From Halobacterium sp. KA-4 (lineage in GTDB: Archaea > Halobacteriota > Halobacteria > Halobacteriales > Halobacteriaceae): a DNA stretch of 64,000 nucleotides. A program made the translations under genes and the position numbers. The DNA lies in contig NZ_JAJJZG010000002.1 in assembly GCF_021028995.1 (NCBI RefSeq), forward strand, positions 226,468 to 290,467. The letters are read 5' to 3'. This document shows positions 23,861 to 32,319 of this stretch, one piece after another (the stretch's first letter is position 1; each line of letters opens with the position of its first letter). Under the pieces are notes generated by a model. It worked only from the letters and a program-made list of their open reading frames with translations. It made no database searches and was not told the origin of the DNA.

Positions 23861-25105
23861 TCACCACTCCGTGAGCGCTTGCGCGCCGTGTGTGCGCACG
23901 AGCACCGCGAGGAACGTCGCGACGCCGGTGAGCGCGAACGCGCCGCCGACGTAGAACGCCCACTCCATCCCGAACTGCGACATGAGGTACCCGCCGAGTA
24001 CGGGCGCGAGCACGCTGCCGGGACGCCAAACGAGTTCGCGCACGCCGAACGAGGACGCGATGCCCTCGCCGTCGATGCCCTCGTCGGCGAACAGCGCCAT
24101 GCTCGCGGGTTCGCGGAACGAGTCCGCGATGCCGAGGAGGCCGTTGGCGGCGACGAGCGGCACGAACGCCGTCGACGCCGCACCCAGCAGGGGGAGCGAA
24201 GCCGGGAAGCCGAGCGCGGACCCGATGGCGGGCGTGAACGGGACCGCGAGCGCGACGAAGCCGTAGGCAGCGCCGCCCGCAGCGACGAATAGCGAGCGCC
24301 CGTAGGTGTCCGAGAGACGGCCCGTGAACGGCTGGAACAGCATGTTCGTGAACTTCTCGGCGCTGAGCACGACCGCGAGGACGGTGCCGCTGTACGCGAG
24401 GCCGCCCTGTGCGGCGGTGACACCCGCGAAGACGGCGACCCACGAGCGCACGAGCGTGACGGCGACGGCGTACTGCGCGCGGAAGCTCGTGAGCGTGAGG
24501 ATGCGGCCGTTCAGCGCGAGGTTGCTGAACGGGAACCCCTCGATGCGGGTGTCGTCGGCGTCCAGCAGCACGAGGACCGCAACGAACGCGACGACGAACA
24601 GCACCGCGAGCACGTAGAAGACGGGTTCGAAGCCGTAGCGGTCGTAGAGCACGCCCGCGGCGGCGAGGCCGAGCAGCGACGCGGCCAGCCGCCACGAGTT
24701 CGCCTTCCCGATGTAGTTCGCGCGCGTCTCCGCGGTCGCGAGCTCGCCGACCAGCGAGAGGCTCAACAGCCCCATCCCGGTCGCGAGAATCCCTTGGCCG
24801 CCGCGGACTGCGACGAGTTGCCACGAGGTCTCGACGAGCGTGAACGCCAGCGAGACGACGACGCCGAACGCGAGCAGTCCGAGAAAGATGGCGCGCTTGT
24901 CGTAGCGGTCGCCCGCCCACGCCAGCGGCACAACGACGAGTGCCTGCGTCGCCGTGAACCCCGCGTAGAACAGCCCGAGCATGATGCCCGACGCGTCGAG
25001 CGCGTTGGCGTACTTCGGCAGGAGCACCGCGAGCGCGCTGAACCCGAAGCCGCCCGCGAACCGCGAGACGTACAGCGAGTAGAGTTGGAGTCGGTCCCGG
25101 TCCAC
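23861..25105 (-). CDS. MFS transporter
   Basis: 414 aa from GTG 25105, with about twelve hydrophobic helices. The MFS loop 2-3 motif is seen as WAGDRYDKRAIFLGL (about residues 62-76) and its C-half counterpart as GRLSDTYGRSLF. It resembles drug or sugar efflux carriers, but the substrate is not evident. GTG was preferred because longer in-frame starts overlap the upstream palindromic repeat region and add Pro/Arg-rich residues. It may be cotranscribed with the GNAT gene. Confidence 0.83.
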   Translation of the reverse strand: MDRDRLQLYSLYVSRFAGGFGFSALAVLLPKYANALDASGIMLGLFYAGFTATQALVVVPLAWAGDRYDKRAIFLGLLAFGVVVSLAFTLVETSWQLVAVRGGQGILATGMGLLSLSLVGELATAETRANYIGKANSWRLAASLLGLAAAGVLYDRYGFEPVFYVLAVLFVVAFVAVLVLLDADDTRIEGFPFSNLALNGRILTLTSFRAQYAVAVTLVRSWVAVFAGVTAAQGGLAYSGTVLAVVLSAEKFTNMLFQPFTGRLSDTYGRSLFVAAGGAAYGFVALAVPFTPAIGSALGFPASLPLLGAASTAFVPLVAANGLLGIADSFREPASMALFADEGIDGEGIASSFGVRELVWRPGSVLAPVLGGYLMSQFGMEWAFYVGGAFALTGVATFLAVLVRTHGAQALTEW

Positions 25106-25221
25106 AGTCGCGGGTAGATTGGGTGGGCAAAGACGGTTGTGAAACCGGACGGCGACGTGGGCCCTCGGCGATGTCACAGCCGACCGATTCGGCCAGTGAG
25201 ACAACCGCTACCCTTGCGGAT

Positions 25222-25331
25222 TGAAAGGGCGAGCGGCTCCCTGCGAAGGCGGACGAAGCAAGCACGTGAGCGACCAGCGGGAGCGAGCGCGCGCAGCGAG
25301 TCCCCCGAGCCGAGGGCCGCTCGCCCTTTCA
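25222..25331. repeat. Palindromic intergenic element, copy 3
   Basis: Between the divergent MFS and hemB genes. Perfect 16-base terminal inverted repeat: TGAAAGGGCGAGCGGC (25222-25237) and GCCGCTCGCCCTTTCA (25316-25331). The interior holds GACGAAGCAAGCACGTGAGC, related to the interior words of the copies at 444 and 3469. Confidence 0.8.
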
Positions 25332-25425
25332 GGTGTCAACGTCGTCTACGGCAGCGTTCCAAGCAACTACGATAACTGACGCCGGTTCCGCGAACCCTTT
25401 TGGCTCGCGGCTCCCAGACTCCTGC

Positions 25426-26412
25426 ATGGACCTGACGGACCGACCGCGGCGGCTGCGGCGGGACGGCGTGCGCGGGCTGGTGTCGGAGACGAGCCTGGAG
25501 CCGACGGACTTCGTCGCGCCCGTATTCGTGGACGCGACGACCGACAAGCGGGTGCCCATCGAGTCGATGCCTGGCCACGAGCGCGTGCCAGTCGACGAGG
25601 CGGTGGCGCGCGTCGAGGAGATTCTCACGACGGGCGTGGAGGCCGTCATCGTGTTCGGCATCCCGGCGTCGAAAGACGAGCGCGGCACGCGGGCGTACGC
25701 CGACGACGGCGTCGTCCAGGAGGCCGTGCGTCGCATCACGAGTGAGACGGACGCGTACGTCATCACGGACGTCTGCCTCTGTGAGTACACGAGCCACGGC
25801 CACTGCGGGATTCTCGAGGAGCACGCCGACGAGGACCCCGACCTCACGGTGAAGAACGACGAGACGCTGGACTTGCTGGCGAAGACAGCGGTCTCGCACG
25901 CGAAGGCGGGCGCGGAGATGATTGCGCCGTCGTCGATGACCGACGGGATGGTCGCGGCCATCCGCGAGGCGCTGGACGCCGCGGGCTTCACGGACGTCCC
26001 CATCATGAGCTACGCGGCGAAGTACGAGTCGGCGTTCTACGGGCCGTTCCGGGACGCCGCGGACGGCGCGCCCGCGTTCGGCGACCGGCGGCACTACCAG
26101 ATGGACCCCGCGAACCGCCGCGAGGCAACGCGGGAGGTCGCACTCGACGTCGAGCAGGGAGCGGACGTGTTGATGGTCAAGCCCGCGCTCCCGTACCTCG
26201 ACATCGTCTCGGACGTGCGCGAGCAGTTCGACCGTCCGGTCGCGGCGTACAACGTCTCCGGCGAGTACGCGATGCTGCACGCCGCCGCGGAGAACGGCTG
26301 GATGGACGTCGAGGAGACCGCCCGGGAGTCCCTGCTGTCCATCAAGCGCGCGGGCGCGGACCTCATCATCACGTACTTTGCAGAGGACGTCGCCGAGTCG
26401 CTGTCGGAGTAG
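25426..26412 (+). CDS. hemB: Delta-aminolevulinic acid dehydratase
   Basis: 328 aa. Condenses two 5-aminolevulinate molecules to porphobilinogen. Zinc site cysteines are in [13 protein letters not shown] (about residues 118-130), marking the zinc-dependent type. Schiff-base lysines are in [18 protein letters not shown] (about residue 197) and VKPALPYLD (about 250). The start at 25426 ([13 protein letters not shown]) is preferred over an in-frame ATG 93 bases upstream. It opens the tetrapyrrole block (hemB, hemL, hemC, cobA, hemD) but has its own promoter region. Confidence 0.95.
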   Translation: MDLTDRPRRLRRDGVRGLVSETSLEPTDFVAPVFVDATTDKRVPIESMPGHERVPVDEAVARVEEILTTGVEAVIVFGIPASKDERGTRAYADDGVVQEAVRRITSETDAYVITDVCLCEYTSHGHCGILEEHADEDPDLTVKNDETLDLLAKTAVSHAKAGAEMIAPSSMTDGMVAAIREALDAAGFTDVPIMSYAAKYESAFYGPFRDAADGAPAFGDRRHYQMDPANRREATREVALDVEQGADVLMVKPALPYLDIVSDVREQFDRPVAAYNVSGEYAMLHAAAENGWMDVEETARESLLSIKRAGADLIITYFAEDVAESLSE

Positions 26413-26540
26413 CGCACGGCTCGCGGTCCCGCTGCGCTCGACCGCGCGCCCGCTTCCCCGACCATTTCCGGCAATTATTGCGTAGACGTGTGTCCAGTCC
26501 CGCCAGTCGAACGCCCAGTTATCTGGACGGTTTACGACCT

Positions 26541-26596
26541 TATATGGACTAAATCCGATTGTAATTCGAGCGCTCGTCTACCCTATACGAACTAAA
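26541..26596. promoter_or_regulatory. Direct-repeat pair in the hemB-hemL gap
   Basis: TATATGGACTAAA at 26541-26553 and TATACGAACTAAA at 26584-26596 match at 11 of 13 bases. The starts are 43 bases apart, about four helical turns. They lie upstream of the TATA box of the small leaderless gene at 26654 and could be an operator; they are the AT-richest part of the gap. Confidence 0.4.
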
Positions 26597-26617
26597 CAAC
26601 ACATTCGTCAAGCAAAC

Positions 26618-26626
26618 TTTTACATA
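26618..26626 (+). promoter_or_regulatory. TATA box of the small gene at 26654
   Basis: TTTTACATA centred about 31 bases before an ATG at 26654. The only strong TATA-like element between hemB and hemL apart from the one at 27036. Confidence 0.5.
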
Positions 26627-26653
26627 CCATCCAGTCCTGTCACTGTACTGTAG

Positions 26654-26872
26654 ATGCGTGAAACGAACGCCCCGGTTTCGAATCTGGGAGTGGACGTGCG
26701 TACATCCATAACGCCTGTGTCAGCCACGCTCGGATTCGACGGTGGACCCACCCGAAACCCGGACTGTGTGCTCGCGCCCCGTGCAGGCGCGCTTTCGCGG
26801 GCGGACGTGCCCGAATTCGGGCCCCCGACCGGCGGCGTCGGGTCGCGCATCTCCACGGGGGTGATACAGTGA
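26654..26872 (+). CDS. Small leaderless protein of unknown function
   Basis: 72 aa (starts MRETNAPVSNLGVDVRTS). Not acidic: several Arg and many Gly, Pro and Ser. No motif recognised. In its favour are a TATA box at leaderless distance and a lack of a competing frame with better composition. It lies alone between hemB and hemL; the remaining 195 bases to hemL contain a 16-base direct repeat. It could be a regulatory leader peptide or an RNA gene instead. Confidence 0.45.
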   Translation: MRETNAPVSNLGVDVRTSITPVSATLGFDGGPTRNPDCVLAPRAGALSRADVPEFGPPTGGVGSRISTGVIQ

Positions 26873-26901
26873 CACGACCACGAAACCGTCTGTGACCACA
26901 G

Positions 26902-26955
26902 CGGACTGTGCTCACCGTGTGTTCGCCGGCCATCATCGTCGGACTGTGCTCACCG
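26902..26955. repeat. Two direct 16-base repeats upstream of hemL
   Basis: CGGACTGTGCTCACCG at 26902-26917 is repeated exactly at 26940-26955, 38 bases on. A related GGACTGTGTGCTCG is at 26760. They lie 110-165 bases upstream of the hemL start and before its TATA-like box. Confidence 0.7.
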
Positions 26956-27035
26956 GCCGGCACTTTCGCGGTTGCGGCTGCGACTGATTCTGTGTGACCT
27001 CGCCTCGGTAGCGACGCCGACCGCCGAACCCATCA

Positions 27036-27044
27036 ACTATTTTC
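27036..27044 (+). promoter_or_regulatory. TATA-like box of hemL
   Basis: ACTATTTTC, about 28 bases before the hemL ATG at 27068. Confidence 0.45.
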
Positions 27045-27067
27045 GGGGACCCCTCCAACGCTCCCCC

Positions 27068-28405
27068 ATGAACCGCGAGACGTCACGCGACCTCTACGAT
27101 CGCTCGCTCGACGTGCTCGTCGGCGGCGTGAACTCCACGGTGCGGGCCGCCCCGCAACCGTACCCGACGTTCGTCCGGAAGGGCGACGGCGGCCACGTCG
27201 TCGACGCGGACGGCAACCGCTACGTCGACTGGGTGATGGGCCTGGGCCCGCTCCTGTTGGGCCACGACCTCCCCGAACCCGTCGAAGCCGCCGTCCAGCA
27301 GCGCACCAGCGAGGGACCGATGTACGGCCTCCCCACGGAGCTGGAGGTCGAGCACGCGGAGTTCGTCGCGCGCCACGTCCCGAGCGTCGAGATGATGCGG
27401 TACGTCAACACCGGCACCGAAGCCACGACCTCGGCGGTGCGGCTCGCGCGGGGCTACACCGGCCGCGACAAAATCGTCGTGATGCAGTCCGGCTACCACG
27501 GCGCCCAGGAGTCCACGCTCGTCGAGGGCGACAGCGAGGAGCGCGGCCCGTCCAGCGCGGGCATCCCCGCGGCGTTCGCCGAACACACGATTCCCGTCCC
27601 GTTCAACGACACCGACGCCGTTACCGAGGTGTTCGAGGAGCACGGCGACGACATCGCCGCCATCCTCGTGGAACCCATCCTCGCGAACAAGGGCATCGTT
27701 GAACCCATCGACGGCTACCACCAGACGTTGCGCGACCTCACCCGGGACAACGGCGCGCTGCTCGTCTGGGACGAGGTCATCACGGGGTTCCGCGTCGGCG
27801 GTCTCGGCTGCGCGCAGTCGAAGTACGGCATCACGCCCGACGTCACGACGTTCGGGAAAATCGTCGGCGGCGGCTTCCCCATCGGCGCCATCGGCGGCCG
27901 CACCGACATTATGGAGGAATTCACGCCCGTCGGCGACGTCTTCCAAGCGGGGACGTTCTCCGGGCACCCCGTGACGATGGCCGCGGGCCTCGAGACGCTG
28001 AAGTACGCCGCGGAGCACGACGTCTACGAGCATGTCAACGGTCTCGGCCGCAAGCTCCGCGAGGGCCTCACCGACATCGTCGCCGAGCAAGCGCCCGAGT
28101 ACACCGTCGTCGGCACGGACAGCCTGTTCAAGGTGCTGTTCACGCGCCGCGGCGACGCCCAGTCCGGGCCGTGTGCGGACGGCTGCGAGCAGGACCCCGA
28201 GTGCGACCGCTTCGACGCCTGCCCGAAGAACGGCGCCGACGTCGGCCGCGGCGCGGTCGACCGCTGGAACCGCGTGTTCCGCCCGCAGGTCCTCGACGAC
28301 GGCGTTCTACTCTCCCAGAACCAGTTCGAGTCCCAGTTCGTCGCCTACGGCCACACCGAGGAGGACGTCGAGCGCACGCTCGAAGCCTACCGGAACGCCC
28401 TCTAG
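27068..28405 (+). CDS. hemL: Glutamate-1-semialdehyde 2,1-aminomutase
   Basis: 445 aa PLP enzyme making 5-aminolevulinate from glutamate semialdehyde. The PLP lysine is in [19 protein letters not shown] (about residue 264); [13 protein letters not shown] and WDEVITGFR are also typical. A four-cysteine insertion (Cys 369, 373, 379 and 385, in the segment starting SGPCADGC) interrupts the C-terminal domain and is not part of bacterial HemL. Start at ATG 27068 with a TATA-like box at leaderless spacing; the frame is open upstream but without family likeness. Confidence 0.94.
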   Translation: MNRETSRDLYDRSLDVLVGGVNSTVRAAPQPYPTFVRKGDGGHVVDADGNRYVDWVMGLGPLLLGHDLPEPVEAAVQQRTSEGPMYGLPTELEVEHAEFVARHVPSVEMMRYVNTGTEATTSAVRLARGYTGRDKIVVMQSGYHGAQESTLVEGDSEERGPSSAGIPAAFAEHTIPVPFNDTDAVTEVFEEHGDDIAAILVEPILANKGIVEPIDGYHQTLRDLTRDNGALLVWDEVITGFRVGGLGCAQSKYGITPDVTTFGKIVGGGFPIGAIGGRTDIMEEFTPVGDVFQAGTFSGHPVTMAAGLETLKYAAEHDVYEHVNGLGRKLREGLTDIVAEQAPEYTVVGTDSLFKVLFTRRGDAQSGPCADGCEQDPECDRFDACPKNGADVGRGAVDRWNRVFRPQVLDDGVLLSQNQFESQFVAYGHTEEDVERTLEAYRNAL

Positions 28406-28436
28406 GCTTTTCTTCTCCGGGCGCGAACACCCGGGT

Positions 28437-28901
28437 ATGGCAGAGACGCCCTCCACGGAAACGGACGCGCGCAGCGACGCCAATCCGGAGTCGGGCTGGT
28501 GGTACTGGGTCGCGGCGGTTCCCGTCTACTACGTAATCGGGACTGTGCTCGGATTCGTCGTCGGACTCGCCGCGTTCGCGTTCGCGCTCACCGGCATGGG
28601 CACGATGGACCCCGGAACGATGGAACCGGGCATGGGGTTGCCGATGGGCGTCGGCTTCGGGTTCGCCGGCGTGTTCGTGCTCGTCTTCGTGCTGGCAGCG
28701 GTCGGCTTGCTGCTGTCGCTGGTGTTCCCGCTGGCCATCTACTACGACGCGACCGCCGTCGAGGACGCGCCCGGTCGCTGGAACCCCGACCCCGTGCTCT
28801 ACGGCCTGCTCGGGCTCGCCGGCCTCGTCGCCCAACCCCTCCAGGTGCCGCTGGCGGTGTACTACCTCTACAAACGCCACGAGTCGGTGGGCGTCCCGTG
28901 A
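28437..28901 (+). CDS. Membrane protein, first of a tandem paralogous pair
   Basis: 154 aa. An acidic N-terminal tail of about 20 residues, then GWWYWVAAVPVYYVIG leading into the first of four hydrophobic helices; a Met/Gly/Pro-rich loop (GMGTMDPGTMEPGMGLPMG) joins helices 1 and 2. No catalytic motif. The WWYWVAAVP block recurs at the same place in the next gene. It starts 31 bases after hemL. A role in tetrapyrrole metabolism is suggested only by position. Confidence 0.7.
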   Translation: MAETPSTETDARSDANPESGWWYWVAAVPVYYVIGTVLGFVVGLAAFAFALTGMGTMDPGTMEPGMGLPMGVGFGFAGVFVLVFVLAAVGLLLSLVFPLAIYYDATAVEDAPGRWNPDPVLYGLLGLAGLVAQPLQVPLAVYYLYKRHESVGVP

Positions 28902-28933
28902 GGTACAAACGCCGTGACGCCTAACGGACGGGC

Positions 28934-29449
28934 ATGAGTGAGGTCCGCGTGGACTCGCGGTGGTGGTACTGGGTCGCCGCAGTCCCGCTGGTCACCGCGT
29001 TCTGGGTGGTGTGTTCGGTGTGGATGTTCGTCGTCGTCCAGGTCGTCCCGGAGGCCGTCGTCGCGGACGCCGGCGAGGTGCTCTCGCTGCCCGCCGTTGC
29101 GCTCGGCATCCCCGCGCTCGTGGCGTTCCTCGCGCTACCGCTGGCGCTCTGGATGGACGGCCACGCGGTCGACGCCGCGGGCAGCGACTGGCCCGGCGAC
29201 GACTTCTCCGCGCCCGGCATCGCCGTGCTCGCGGACGCCCTCGTCGTCGCCGGCAGCGTGTTGCTGTTCCAGGGCGCGACCCTCGCCGCGCTCGTCATCG
29301 TCGCCGGCGCCGGCCTCGGCACGTGGGTCTCAGTCCGCTACCTCCGCAACCGCCGCGACCACGTCGCCATGCCCGCCTCCTTCTGGGAGTGGCGCGACGA
29401 ACTGCGCGCGGGCGACCGCAGGGAGCCCGCCGGCGGCGAACGCGAGTAG
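28934..29449 (+). CDS. Membrane protein, second of the tandem paralogous pair
   Basis: 171 aa. N-terminal SRWWYWVAAVPLVTAFW matches the start of the preceding protein, followed by four predicted helices and a charged C-terminal tail with RYLRNRRDHVAMP. It resembles haloarchaeal DUF-type membrane proteins of unknown function. Separated from its paralogue by 32 bases and followed by a 220-base gap with two hairpins before hemC. Confidence 0.7.
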   Translation: MSEVRVDSRWWYWVAAVPLVTAFWVVCSVWMFVVVQVVPEAVVADAGEVLSLPAVALGIPALVAFLALPLALWMDGHAVDAAGSDWPGDDFSAPGIAVLADALVVAGSVLLFQGATLAALVIVAGAGLGTWVSVRYLRNRRDHVAMPASFWEWRDELRAGDRREPAGGERE

Positions 29450-29558
29450 GTCACGTCGCGACGGTTCGGATCTGATTTTCTCGTCGTGCGTTACGTGATA
29501 GTCACGCGGCTCGCGGGTCGTTCCACTCGCGGCTCACTTCGTTCACCGCTCGTCGTTC

Positions 29559-29627
29559 TGTGCCCTCCCTGCGGTCGGGCACACGTTCCCCGCTTGCATT
29601 AACGTGGTCTCCCTGCGGTCGACCACG
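29559..29627. other. Twin hairpins with identical loops upstream of hemC
   Basis: 29559-29583 can fold as TGTGCCC/GGGCACA and 29603-29627 as CGTGGTC/GACCACG. Both have 7-bp stems and the same 11-base loop TCCCTGCGGTC. Stem sequences differ while length and loop are kept. They lie 45-115 bases before the hemC ATG at 29673, in a stretch with no gene. Confidence 0.6.
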
Positions 29628-29672
29628 CAGACAAACGCAGGGGGTTTCAACCCAGCACGCCGAGATACGTAC

Positions 29673-30869
29673 ATGACCGACGCGATACGCCTCGCCACCC
29701 GCGGGTCGGACTTGGCGCTCCGACAAGCCAGCGAGGTCAAGACCGAACTCGAAGACCACCGCACCGACGTGGAACTCGTGGAAGTGGAGACCACCGGCGA
29801 CCGCGTCGACGACGCACTCATCCAGGACCTCGGGAAGACGGGCGCGTTCGTGCGCTCGCTCGACCGGAAAGTCCTGGACGGCGACGTCGACGCGGCCGTC
29901 CACTCGATGAAGGACGTGCCGACCGACGTCCCCGAGGATCTCGTGGTGGCGGCGGTGCCACGTCGCGGGAACCCCGCGGACGCGCTCGTGACGCCGAACG
30001 GCACGAGTCTCGAGAACCTCCCGGCGGGCAGCGTGGTGGGGACCGCGAGCCTGCGCCGCGGCGCGCAGATTCAGGCCCACCGCCCCGGCCTCGAGGTCGA
30101 GCCGATTCGCGGGAACGTCGACACGCGCGTGGAGAAACTGCTCGCGCCCGCGCTCCAGGACGAGCACGAGCGCCGCACGGAAGCCGAGAAAGAACGCATG
30201 AGCGAGGACGCGCGCCAGCAGGAGCGCGGCGACTACGAGGCCAGCGAGACCATCGAGGAGGGCGTCGAGAATCTCGACAACGACAGCGAGAGCGATAGTG
30301 AGAGCGGCGGCGACAGCGGACCCGACAACCGGCAGAACGCGGAGTTCGACCAGCCCGTCGAGGAGTGGTTCGAATCGCTGACGCCGCTCCAGCAGTCCGC
30401 GCTCGGCCGCGAGGTCGAGACGGAGTTCGACGCGGTCGTGCTCGCGCAGGTCGGCCTCGAACGCACCGGCCTCACCCACCACGTCCACGACGAGGAACTC
30501 CCGACGCACACGCACGTGCCGGCGCCCGGTCAGGGCGCGCTCGCGATTACGGCGCGGAAGGACAGCGACGTCGCCGACGTGCTCCGGGACGCGCTCGACC
30601 ACGTGCGCTCCCGGGTGGAGACGACGGCCGAGCGCATCGTCCTCGAGGAAGTCGGGGGCGGCTGCATCGCGCCAATCGGCGTCTACGCGCTCGTGCAGGG
30701 CGACGTCGTGCGGACGGACGTCCAAGTGTTCAGCCGGGACGGTACCGAGCAGGTCGGGGAGACGCGCGAACTCGACATCGAGAACTACGCGAGGGACGCC
30801 CGCGCGTTCGCCGCGGACCTCCGCGAGCGCGGCGCGACCGACCTCATCGAGGAGGCCCAACGAGAATGA
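29673..30869 (+). CDS. hemC: Porphobilinogen deaminase with a haloarchaeal acidic insertion
   Basis: 398 aa. Joins four porphobilinogens into hydroxymethylbilane. The dipyrromethane cofactor Cys is C332 in EVGGGCIAPIG. Family blocks RLATRGSDLALRQA (6-19), DVDAAVHSMKDVPTD (71-85) and RGNVDTRVEKL (146-156) are clear. Between residues about 157 and 250 is an acidic low-complexity insertion absent from bacterial HemC (about 310 aa). The start at 29673 is the N-terminus of the family; its TGA overlaps the ATG of cobA. Confidence 0.93.
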   Translation: MTDAIRLATRGSDLALRQASEVKTELEDHRTDVELVEVETTGDRVDDALIQDLGKTGAFVRSLDRKVLDGDVDAAVHSMKDVPTDVPEDLVVAAVPRRGNPADALVTPNGTSLENLPAGSVVGTASLRRGAQIQAHRPGLEVEPIRGNVDTRVEKLLAPALQDEHERRTEAEKERMSEDARQQERGDYEASETIEEGVENLDNDSESDSESGGDSGPDNRQNAEFDQPVEEWFESLTPLQQSALGREVETEFDAVVLAQVGLERTGLTHHVHDEELPTHTHVPAPGQGALAITARKDSDVADVLRDALDHVRSRVETTAERIVLEEVGGGCIAPIGVYALVQGDVVRTDVQVFSRDGTEQVGETRELDIENYARDARAFAADLRERGATDLIEEAQRE

Positions 30870-31597
30870 CTGGCACCGTCTACCTCGTCGGCAGCGGCCC
30901 GGGCGACCCGGAGCTGTTGACGGTGAAGGCCGCGCGGCTGCTCGAGGACGCGGACGTGGTGCTCCACGACAAACTCCCCGGTCCGGCGATTCTCTCCGAG
31001 ATTCCCGAGGCGAAGCGCGAGGACGTCGGCAAGCGCGCGGGCGGGGAGCGCACGCCCCAGTCCGCCATCAACGAGCGCATGGTCGAACTCGCGCGCGAGG
31101 GGGAGGACGTCGTCCGACTGAAGGGCGGCGACCCGTTCGTGTTCGGGCGCGGCGGCGAGGAGATGGTGTACCTCGCCGACCACGACGTACCCTTCGAAAT
31201 TGTCCCCGGCATCTCGTCGGCGGTCGCCGCGCCCGCCGCGGCGGACATTCCGGTGACCCACCGCGACCACGCCTCGTCTGTCTCGTTCGTCACGGGCCAC
31301 GAGGACCCGACGAAAGAGGAGTCCGCGGTGGACTGGCAGGCGCTCGCTGACACCGGTGGAACCATCGTCGTGCTGATGGGCGTCGGCAAGCTCCCCGACT
31401 ACACGCAGGCGCTCCGGGAGGCGGGGATGGACCCCGAGACGCCCGTCGCGCTCGTCGAGAAGGGGACCCGGCCCGGGCAGAAGGTCGCGACGGGCACCCT
31501 CGACACCATCGTCGAAGCGCGCGACGAGGCCGGCATCGAGCCGCCCGCCGTCACCGTCATCGGCGGCGTCGCGGGGGTGCGGGAGGAACTCCGATGA
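30866..31597 (+). CDS. cobA: Uroporphyrinogen-III C-methyltransferase
   Basis: 243 aa SAM-dependent methylase that makes precorrin-2, the branch point to siroheme, cobalamin and the archaeal heme route. Signatures: VYLVGSGPGDPELLTVKA (about 5-22), VVRLKGGDPFVFGRGGEE (about 82-99), PGISSAVAAPA and the GTRPGQ block. A single SUMT domain without CysG fusion. It overlaps hemC and hemD by four bases on each side, giving a tightly coupled hemC-cobA-hemD unit. Confidence 0.94.
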   Translation: MTGTVYLVGSGPGDPELLTVKAARLLEDADVVLHDKLPGPAILSEIPEAKREDVGKRAGGERTPQSAINERMVELAREGEDVVRLKGGDPFVFGRGGEEMVYLADHDVPFEIVPGISSAVAAPAAADIPVTHRDHASSVSFVTGHEDPTKEESAVDWQALADTGGTIVVLMGVGKLPDYTQALREAGMDPETPVALVEKGTRPGQKVATGTLDTIVEARDEAGIEPPAVTVIGGVAGVREELR

Positions 31598-32319
31598 CGA
31601 AGCCGACGGTCGCGGTGTTCCGGCCCGCGGACGACCGCCTCGACGACGCGACCGCACTCCTCGAATCCCTCGACGCGGAGCCGGTCCCGGACCCGATGCT
31701 CGCCGTCGAGCCGACCGGCGAAATCCCGAGAGACGGCGCGGACTACGTGCTGCTGACGAGCAAGACCGGCGTCGAGCTCGCCGCCGAAGCGGGCTGGACG
31801 CCCGGCGACGCGACGCTCTGCGCCATCGGCGAGTCGACCGCCGACGCCTGCCGCGAGGCGGGCTGGACGGTCGACCTCGTGCCCGAGGAGTACACGAGCA
31901 GCGGGCTCGTCGCCGCGCTCAAGAGCGAGGTCGACGGCGCGCGCGTGGAGGTCGCGCGCTCGGACCACGGCTCCGCGGTGCTCACGGACGGCCTGAACGC
32001 CGCCGGCGCGTACGTCCACGAGACGATTCTCTACGAACTCGTGGTGCCCGCTGAGGCCGGCGACTCCGTGGAGCTGGCTGCCGGCGGCGACCTCGACGCC
32101 GCGCTGTTCTCGTCGTCGCTGACCGTCGACCACTGGCTCGACGAGGCCGAACAGCGGGGCATTAGAGAGGCCGCGCTCGCCGGCCTGAACGACGCCGTCG
32201 TCGGCTGCATCGGCCCGCCGACCCGCGAGACCGCCGAATCGCTGGGTGTCGACGTGAACGTCGTCCCCGACGACGCGGACTTCGAGCAGTTGGCGCGCGC
32301 GGTCCGCGACGAACTCTAG
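31594..32319 (+). CDS. hemD: Uroporphyrinogen-III synthase
   Basis: 241 aa. Closes hydroxymethylbilane with inversion of ring D. HemD has low sequence conservation; supporting blocks are YVLLTSKTGVELAAE (about 50-64), the LPxxxT-like region, and VGCIGPPTRETAESLGV (about 205-221). Its place directly after hemC and cobA with four-base overlaps fixes the identity. The stop overlaps that of a convergent small membrane protein gene by four bases. Confidence 0.9.
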   Translation: MTKPTVAVFRPADDRLDDATALLESLDAEPVPDPMLAVEPTGEIPRDGADYVLLTSKTGVELAAEAGWTPGDATLCAIGESTADACREAGWTVDLVPEEYTSSGLVAALKSEVDGARVEVARSDHGSAVLTDGLNAAGAYVHETILYELVVPAEAGDSVELAAGGDLDAALFSSSLTVDHWLDEAEQRGIREAALAGLNDAVVGCIGPPTRETAESLGVDVNVVPDDADFEQLARAVRDEL

